This document shows positions 57,504-64,000 of a stretch of DNA of 64,000 bases, in pieces. The position numbers and the translations under genes are program-made. Numbering within the stretch: the stretch's first letter is position 1; each line of letters starts with the position of its first letter. Under the pieces are notes generated by a model that saw only the letters and a program-made list of their open reading frames with translations, was not told the origin of the DNA and searched no databases. The stretch is from Sclerotinia nivalis (taxonomy: Eukaryota; Ascomycota; Leotiomycetes; Helotiales; Sclerotiniaceae): NCBI GenBank assembly GCA_029531795.1, contig JAPEIS010000012.1, positions 1,860,001-1,924,000 of the forward strand, read 5' to 3'.

Positions 57504-58323
57504 CATGTCGATGACGGAAAACGAGTATGACTGATGAGGAAATGAAATCTGATTGCATCTAGCCCTCTTATTACTCTATTGAAATATCTAGATTTTGATA
57601 CCAGATATCCAACATGGGTCATGCACGTTCTCCCGGTTTTGTGTTGAATATTGACATTCCACTGGACTGGAGATTCGAGTATCCCACTTCACGGTCTGTG
57701 AGTCACAAATTCGTTGAGCCGTTCCCCCATTCTGAGACAATGGAAACAATCCCATGGCTTACTTTGCAGCCCTGCTCCTCAAAAGAGATAGTTCATCAAG
57801 TACTATCATTCCTGTTTGGCTGCCGGGGGCTAACTTCAGTCGGCATGACAGTGCACGTGGCAGAGAATAACTACTCTGAGTGTCCCGTTCTAGCTTTATT
57901 CAGAATTGAGTTCATGACTGCAGACCATTTGTTAATTCACAGCAACCTAAACCAAATCCATACGTACCGCAGAGCCGGCAGAGACTGAATCAGACCGATG
58001 ATTCTGACCGTTGGCAACTCGGGACCGACAGACCATGCCCCACAATTGCAGATCAAACTCCACTCTTGGTTCACTCATTCATTGGCTGTATCTCACCATA
58101 CATCCCTGACTGATCAGATTGATAAGACAAAAGTTAAGTTTGGGCAACGCGTCGTCGTAAGCTGCGTAATTGTATCCGCAACTTTATTTCTTTTGTTTGT
58201 TGCTTGTTGTTGTTGTCTCGGTGCTCGATTTAATAAATACTTAAATCTTACTATTATCCACCTATTTTGCCTTTCGTTCATTTTGGTTTTTGTCCTTCTT
58301 GGCCTGAAGGATTGTGAGGCGAT
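57504..58323. other. Intergenic, no gene firmly supported
   Basis: An ATG-started open stretch at 57614-57988 (124 codons, MGHARSPGFVLNIDIP) and another at 57998-58327 have no motif. They may be chance or leader sequence. A TTGTTTGTTGCTTGTTGTTG run lies at about 58193. Confidence 0.4.
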
Positions 58324-59907
58324 ATGAAGTCGAAAATGCTGTCACCGTCTCTAATTCTCGCTCCACTATTACTTCCCCTATCTATCAGTGCCAGCGCGGT
58401 ATCTGATCAATCACCACTGTTGCTTCAACTATCCGATGGTCCTAGTATAGAAAATGCCCGCGCAAATGCACATGAGATTTTCAATGCCATTCATTCGTCT
58501 ATGCGACAATGGGGTTCATCTCTCAAACATAATGGAATGTCTTTCTTCCCAGCGGTGGTACCAAAAGGAACACTATTTTACCATGGAACACATACACCCG
58601 AGCCAGTTGAGGGAATGGAATGGTTAGCCTTCGAAATTGAACATGCGGAAGTATTTGCACGTCCAAGAAGAGGGCATGGTCCTGGAGGTCATGGCCCAGG
58701 AAAAGGTCCCGGTGGACATCCTCCAGGTCCTCCTCCGCATACACGAATAGATGACCGTCCAAAATCCAAACACGATGAGAATATTTACGATCCTGAAGAC
58801 AAGGATGAAGTTAGTCATGGTTATCTTCACACATACCGTACTTCTAAACCTCTCACCAAACTTCTCTATATCGATGGAATGTCCGCTGGTAAAACAAGCA
58901 TGGGAACGCTTGACTCCACAGACTACGTGATCCGCAATCTTACACCTACGCCCAAGGAATCAAATAATGATTGGATCCGAGCAGTAGACCTTTGTAAAAT
59001 CGGCGAGCAATGGGGATTTGAGGGATTTCTCCGCATGGAAGCAGGTTTTGAAATTATCCTCTGCAATTTCAAAGACGGGCTTGAATTTATCTCTGCTTCT
59101 CAAAGAGATGAGAAGACTGGTTTTGGAGGATTTGACGTTGGTCAATTTGAATATGTGAGGGCGATTGGATATCGATATCAAGGTATCATGGGAGGAAGAG
59201 TAGAAGTAGATTATTCATCTATGATTTCTGCTTTCTTTTACCCACTCAATCTTACCAACCCTAATCCTTCCCGTTCCCAACTTCCTCGATTGGTGGCGCC
59301 TTCTGAATCAAATGATTTAGGGAGAATTCGCTCTGATGTGATGGAATTGCTTAAGAGTAGAGAGTATGAGAAAAGGGAGACGATTAATTGGCAAAATGTG
59401 GTGGATATGATTGTCACGAGATATGCTGATCGTTTAAAATTTATGGTGCAGAATGATACGTCTGGAGAGACGGTGAAGTCGGAGATTAAATTGCTGTTGG
59501 ATGTCTATACGGATTATAAGAACGTTGATGTTGTTTCTTCGGTGGAAATATGTGCGAATCATTACCTGGAGCCGGTGGTACCTAAAACAGAGGCGGATCG
59601 TTTGATTCGTGCTGCCATTTTTGAGGTGGCGCATAATATCTGTAGTACTTTGTTCAGAGTGAGGGAATTGCTAAATGACGATGAAGAAAATAGTGCAAAG
59701 GGAGAAAAGAAGGGAAAAAAACTGATCGAGGGGTTGATCGATGATTTAGACTGGACCACTTGGCTCGAATGTGGAAAGTGTGCATACGATGAAGTATGCT
59801 TTGTGGCTATTTGGCCTTGGGGTGGATTGGAAGATCATGTATCTCCGGGATGTATTAAGAGGGATGAAATGGGTGATCGAAGAGGATATTGGGAGTATGG
59901 AAGTTAA
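58324..59907 (+). CDS. Secreted protein of unknown function with GPG-rich insert
   Basis: A single-exon 527-residue protein. Residues 5-25 are a hydrophobic signal peptide (LILAPLLLPLSISASA). FPAVVPKGTLFYHGTH and EGMEWLAFEIEHAEVF follow in a conserved-looking domain. Residues about 115-140 form a Gly/Pro/His insert (HGPGGHGPGKGPGG). The C-terminal region carries clustered Cys (LECGKCAYDEVCFVAIW, then SPGC), likely disulfides. Similar long secreted proteins of unknown role are widespread in ascomycetes. The YHGTH motif with later WLAFE recalls ADP-ribosyl-transferase-like folds only loosely, and I do not assign that activity. The second Met at position 5 is an alternative start. Confidence 0.8.
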   Translation: MKSKMLSPSLILAPLLLPLSISASAVSDQSPLLLQLSDGPSIENARANAHEIFNAIHSSMRQWGSSLKHNGMSFFPAVVPKGTLFYHGTHTPEPVEGMEWLAFEIEHAEVFARPRRGHGPGGHGPGKGPGGHPPGPPPHTRIDDRPKSKHDENIYDPEDKDEVSHGYLHTYRTSKPLTKLLYIDGMSAGKTSMGTLDSTDYVIRNLTPTPKESNNDWIRAVDLCKIGEQWGFEGFLRMEAGFEIILCNFKDGLEFISASQRDEKTGFGGFDVGQFEYVRAIGYRYQGIMGGRVEVDYSSMISAFFYPLNLTNPNPSRSQLPRLVAPSESNDLGRIRSDVMELLKSREYEKRETINWQNVVDMIVTRYADRLKFMVQNDTSGETVKSEIKLLLDVYTDYKNVDVVSSVEICANHYLEPVVPKTEADRLIRAAIFEVAHNICSTLFRVRELLNDDEENSAKGEKKGKKLIEGLIDDLDWTTWLECGKCAYDEVCFVAIWPWGGLEDHVSPGCIKRDEMGDRRGYWEYGS

Positions 59908-61305
59908 TGTGAAGGACTGGTTTGTAGTTGGTTGGAGATAATAGGCACCCGAAAAACCTTCATTTCTTGGAGTAGAGAAAAGGGTAAAGGATAGATGGGT
60001 GTGCGAAACAGTGATAAGATAAACGATAGTTATAGGCTCTTCTGACTCCCCAAGTTAATAGGATGTTGAGTAATTGTAAGGAATGCAATTGGGGTTTAGA
60101 CTACGGATTTGAGCTTTCTTCATGGTTTCCTAGGTGTTCCGAATCATAATTGAGAGAAGAATTTGGCTGCTTTATCCTTGGGGCACGGCAAATCATACAT
60201 TAGTGTGCATTTCTTTGCCTGTTATTTGATCAATTACACACAGTTTAGCAGGTCGTCAACATATTACAGTCGTACAAAAGTTTGAAGCTGCCACCAATGC
60301 CTCAGAGCTCCTTGGTATACGACCCTCTTACCTCACACGGGACAGAGTAAACTCATCAGGAAGATTATACGTTGAGACGGAAAAGCAAATCCAGGTTTTC
60401 TCAATCAAATTGGAACTTTGAGGACTATGTATCGTGTACTCAGTGAGTTGCATGGATGTATATTGGGCTTGAACAAGGAGGTTGGCTGATCCCCCTGTTT
60501 TCTTGAATGATATTGGTTGAAGTGAGGTTTTAGAGCTACCACTGAGATTATTAAAGGTAGCGCATATTCAACGAACTCTCAATATGTATTCATGATGCGT
60601 GGTTAGGCGATACGAATGTCGTGTAGTTTCTTCGTACATTACTCGTTATTTCCTGCAAGAAAAGATGAAAATACACAGGCTGATAAACTACTAGCATTGA
60701 TGCCACTCCTACTTGATGTTTTGACTTCTTGATTGCTACTCTATGATATAAGGGGGCTATTTATATTGAAGGGAAGAGGACTAGGTTCGCTAGTAGTACG
60801 GCTCCTTATGAGGTTGGTCACATGATATACCGACAAATTCATTCACGGAACGGATCTCATATCGACTGAAAATCTTATGAATTCAATCGCAACTCTATCT
60901 TCTCCATTTAGTATCCTATACCTGGAAATATGGTTGGAAACACAAGTAAGGTTAACGTTATATTGTGCATGATACCCACATGTCTCTCAGCCAAAGCGTA
61001 CATTTAATTTATTTATATACCACAATCATTTCGCTTTAATAAGATGACCGCATTATCTCCAGAGCTACTAAACTTCACGACATCATCTTATAACCTTCTG
61101 ATGCTCGTTACTGGCTGGTAGAGTATATTTCAACATATCACGTGATAGCTCATCTAGCGTCAAATGTCTCTTCGTGTACTTACCCGTAGCTGCCAAATCC
61201 CCAACCTCATTTCAATATCATTCACCTTTTTGTTTCAACAATATTGGTATCCTCTTATGGGGTTATCCTCTCTTTTACTTTCTCTTACATCTAACTTACA
61301 CAATC
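59908..61305. other. Intergenic, about 1.4 kb, no gene recognised
   Basis: Unique, moderately AT-rich DNA without an open frame worth calling. The last 140 bp form the leader of the coiled-coil gene. Confidence 0.5.
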
Positions 61306-63169
61306 ATGGAAGAAACAGAAAGAAAACTCGCAGAAGGCAGAAAGTGGCGCATGGAGAGACTCGAAGAAGGCAAGCGAATTTATGAAGGAATTGTGAGAGA
61401 TCGTCAACTTCGCGCGGCCAAAATAGCTCAAGAGAATGCAGAGAAAGCTAAAGAGGAAGCAGAGCTCACCGTTGATAAGCAAATCGCCAAAGCTCTTGTC
61501 AAGATAAATGAGAAGTTGGCATCAGAAGCAGCAACTTTCCTCAAGCCATTCACTGATTCAGTTTCGGATCTATTCACTACTAACGAGTTTGCCCTTGCAA
61601 AGGTTAAACACGAATCTGATCTCGCTTCTATTCAGTCCAAGTATGAATCTGACGTGAAGTCTCTTAAATTGAAATTGGAGAAAGAACGGGCTGCCAGAGA
61701 GATGCTCGAGGATTCGTATAGTATTCATGTCAATCGCATACAGAATGAACTTACCTCGATGCGTCAAAAGCAAGATCTTCATGAAGTTCTTTTTCAAGAG
61801 CAGCGAAGGTCTGCAATGAAGGTATGTACATCACACTCCTGTTCTTCACTTCAACAAATTACCTTTGAGCTGTTTTTCCTTTTTCCCCAATACATCCTCT
61901 TTATTCCCCGATCAGTCTTGAAACATCTATTCCTCTTCAAACTCTTACCCTGAGTAACGACGAATGACTCTTTTGTTTGTATGCAGTGGGCGAAATGTGC
62001 GGCTCGTCACCAAGTGGAATTTGACCTTCTTCAATCCACGATCGACGAGCTACAACAGAAACTTAAACGAGCAAACAGTCAGGCTCAATTCTATCGTCAA
62101 TTGTCGGAAGAGAACAGATTCGACTTGATCAATTTACGAAGACAAGCCGCAGCACAAGTCCCCATCACCTCCGCATTGAGTTGCATTGCGAATCGTCTTG
62201 AGCAACTATCTGGCCCGCGGACCGAGTCAGGTCAATCATCGACACCCTCCCCAGTGCAGCGTGTTGCAGCTACATGTATATACCGACTACCAAGAAGTTT
62301 GTGAGTCTATCATCCAACTATTAGCAAGCTAAGTTTACTAATGATTCTAATATAGAGTTCCGTCAAATGTGCAACAAGGCTCAGCCATTACACCGCAACC
62401 CGATAGAGGAAGTCAGCCTTCACTTCAGTCCACTGCATCTACAAATGTATCAGCTACATCAATTGCATCCGGCGCACCCGCGGACTTATTAAACTACCAA
62501 AACGATACTCGACCCCCGCCTCCACCCAGAGAACCACAACACCGCACAAACTCGCCAGTGGTTAATCCGCCGATGTCATCTTCTCGAACCAATGCCAACT
62601 CGTCGGATTCTGTGGAACCTGTTCATATTGATACATCCAGTCAAAAGCGAACTAATATCGATGACCACAATCAAGGACCACCGAGGAAATTGACTTCCCC
62701 GCGAGATAACAACACTCCTAAAGACGCAAACAACAGTGATGCCACTCCCGATACACAAAATTTGGATCAGTCAAACCCCATCCCAAATCCCTCTATGCTC
62801 AGACGTTCCATTTCAAGTTATATATCATTTAGTTCTCCGGCTTTAGATTTGATAGATCTTGGAATGAGCCCGGAAATGGCACAATTGTTTAGCGATATGG
62901 ACCGGAGTGGCCATGATCATCGCACCGAAAGCCAAATGGCGAACCGGGCTCAACCTACCATTTGTTGGACATCGGTAAATGTTCCAGGTTATGAACCGAT
63001 TGTTAGTGATGGAAAGTGGGTTTCAGAAGTACGCGGTATTGATCTTGATGCTTGGCTTAAAACAACTCGTGAATGTCCAACATGTGCTCGACATAGGTTG
63101 GAAGGGAAATCTGATGTTTTTTGTTTTCATTTTGTCAACCCAAAGAAATGTTATATCTTCGCTCCTTAG
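61306..63169 (+). CDS. Coiled-coil protein of unknown function with Cys-rich C-terminus
   Basis: Three exons (61306-61821, 61987-62300, 62356-63169) with matching phases give 547 residues. Residues 1-230 are strongly helical and charged (KLAEGRKWRMERLEEGKR; AQENAEKAKEEAEL; LKLKLEKERAAREML), a long coiled coil. Residues about 265-430 are Ser/Pro/Asn-rich and disordered, with a PPPPP run. A short folded-looking C-terminus has CPTCARHRL and VFCFHFVNP, possibly a zinc site, and ends KKCYIFAP. A GTGAGT donor at 62301 is the only one that fits the phase of exon 3. I do not recognise a family. Confidence 0.8.
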
Positions 63170-64000
63170 ATAGAGTTTAAGGTGGCATCTGAGCTTTTAC
63201 TATTTCAGTTATTAAGTTGACATCCTCGGAGCTCGTATCGCAAATGGAATTATGCTGAATTGGCTTCAAAATTAGTCTATTACCTTTCTGCGTCTCGTAA
63301 ATATCGTCTCATGTGAATTTCATGCTGTATTTTGAATAGTCAAGTTGGTACACTTCGCAATGTCTGTGAGGAATAAAACTGAATCAGGTCTCGAATTCAA
63401 GGCTATGATCGTTGCCAAGACCATTTATAATCCTCTAATCAACTCAAATGATGACAAGAATTAATATATGTGAATTGAGTTTTCATCCAATGTACTCCGT
63501 TGACTTCTTCCAGAAGTGCGTTGAAAAATGGCCTAAGTTCTATGGAAATCATATATCGATGCCTAACATGGACCAGCATCTAACTTTTTTTAAATACTCG
63601 ATTCCATTCTTGGAACGACAAGATTCTCCCAGCAATATCACCCCATATCTTCCAAAACACAAGCCGGAACTCCAAAGTCGTAGTCGCCTTATCCACAAAA
63701 GGGACTGAAAAATTATCGTGATTTCAATACGTTCATCCTTCTTGGGTTTACAGCACCACCGAAGAGCAACCGCCGTCAAGGCATTTGAGGATACCGTGTG
63801 GTTTTGCGGGGCAGAGAGGATGTTCGAGCCTCAAAAAAATGTGAGGAACTCTGTAAGTTGAGATTAAATGGTCCGGGTACGACTTCTTCAATGGCGGAGG
63901 GATTGGAGATTGTGCGATTTCTCTTCAAGGCAGTGGTACATTGGTAGAGCTGTTAAAGGTTCGAACTGGCCCATTCAAAAGGGTTCGCGATGATCTGGAA
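63170..64000. other. 3' flank of the coiled-coil gene, no gene recognised
   Basis: Open stretches at 63448-63708 (plus) and 63549-63779 (minus) have no motif. A GGTTCGAACTGG string near 63958 resembles a tRNA B box but lacks a cloverleaf context. Confidence 0.4.

Noticed and set aside
57614..57988. 124-codon ATG-started open stretch between gankyrin and the secreted protein gene
   Set aside because: No motif, unusual composition and no splice context. Kept only as a note in the intergenic entry.
63955..63990. tRNA-like B-box string GGTTCGAACTGG
   Set aside because: No properly spaced A box or cloverleaf, and no acceptor stem can be formed with surrounding bases.

Overview
The window is nuclear DNA from a filamentous ascomycete fungus. 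Protein genes have short GT-AG introns (about 45-170 nt) with CTAAC/CTGAC-like branch sites. They encode standard fungal proteins (Zn2Cys6 regulator, ORC1, PRP46, CK2 beta, prefoldin 5, Ccc1-type transporter). The repeats carry the C-to-T/G-to-A decay expected of repeat-induced point mutation (RIP). The overall flavour suggests Leotiomycetes, perhaps Sclerotiniaceae (Botrytis/Sclerotinia), but this is an inference from style and not from a search.

Region 1 (1-17.2 kb) is a very AT-rich nest of dead retrotransposons. It can be unpicked from target-site duplications (TSDs). Ty3/gypsy element C (minus strand) is interrupted by chromodomain Ty3/gypsy element B (plus strand; 1-786 and 11233-13712). 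B is interrupted inside its RNase H by A, a second member of the same family on the minus strand (787-10119, TSD ATGAT). A's 5' LTR is in turn split by a Tad/I-like LINE (about 7490-10038, 15-bp TSD). The A/B junction carries a 1.1-kb element with a (TGAT)n tail (10125-11218, 14-bp TSD).

Region 2 (17.2-25 kb) is a transition zone. It holds GC hairpins resembling mitochondrial hairpin elements, a half-decayed 213-bp solo LTR, and a same-strand cluster of three related RING-type genes with an unusual shared ligand pattern.

Region 3 (25.7-46.7 kb) holds dispersed genes: a Baeyer-Villiger-type monooxygenase divergent from a JmjC/cupin protein, a DOPA-dioxygenase-like protein, a Zn2Cys6 transcription factor, the CK2 regulatory subunit, a second intact 213-bp solo LTR, a 57-codon microprotein, a vacuolar iron transporter with a double GC hairpin in its intron, and prefoldin subunit 5.

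Region 4 (47-63.2 kb) is mostly housekeeping: a six-exon RGG-rich protein of unknown function, ORC1 convergent with PRP46, gankyrin/Nas6 divergent from PRP46 across a promoter of about 260 bp, a secreted protein of unknown function and a coiled-coil protein. I saw no tRNA, rRNA or CRISPR. The genes do not form one pathway. DNA replication (ORC1), splicing (PRP46), proteasome assembly (Nas6), tubulin/actin folding (PFD5) and CK2 signalling simply lie side by side.
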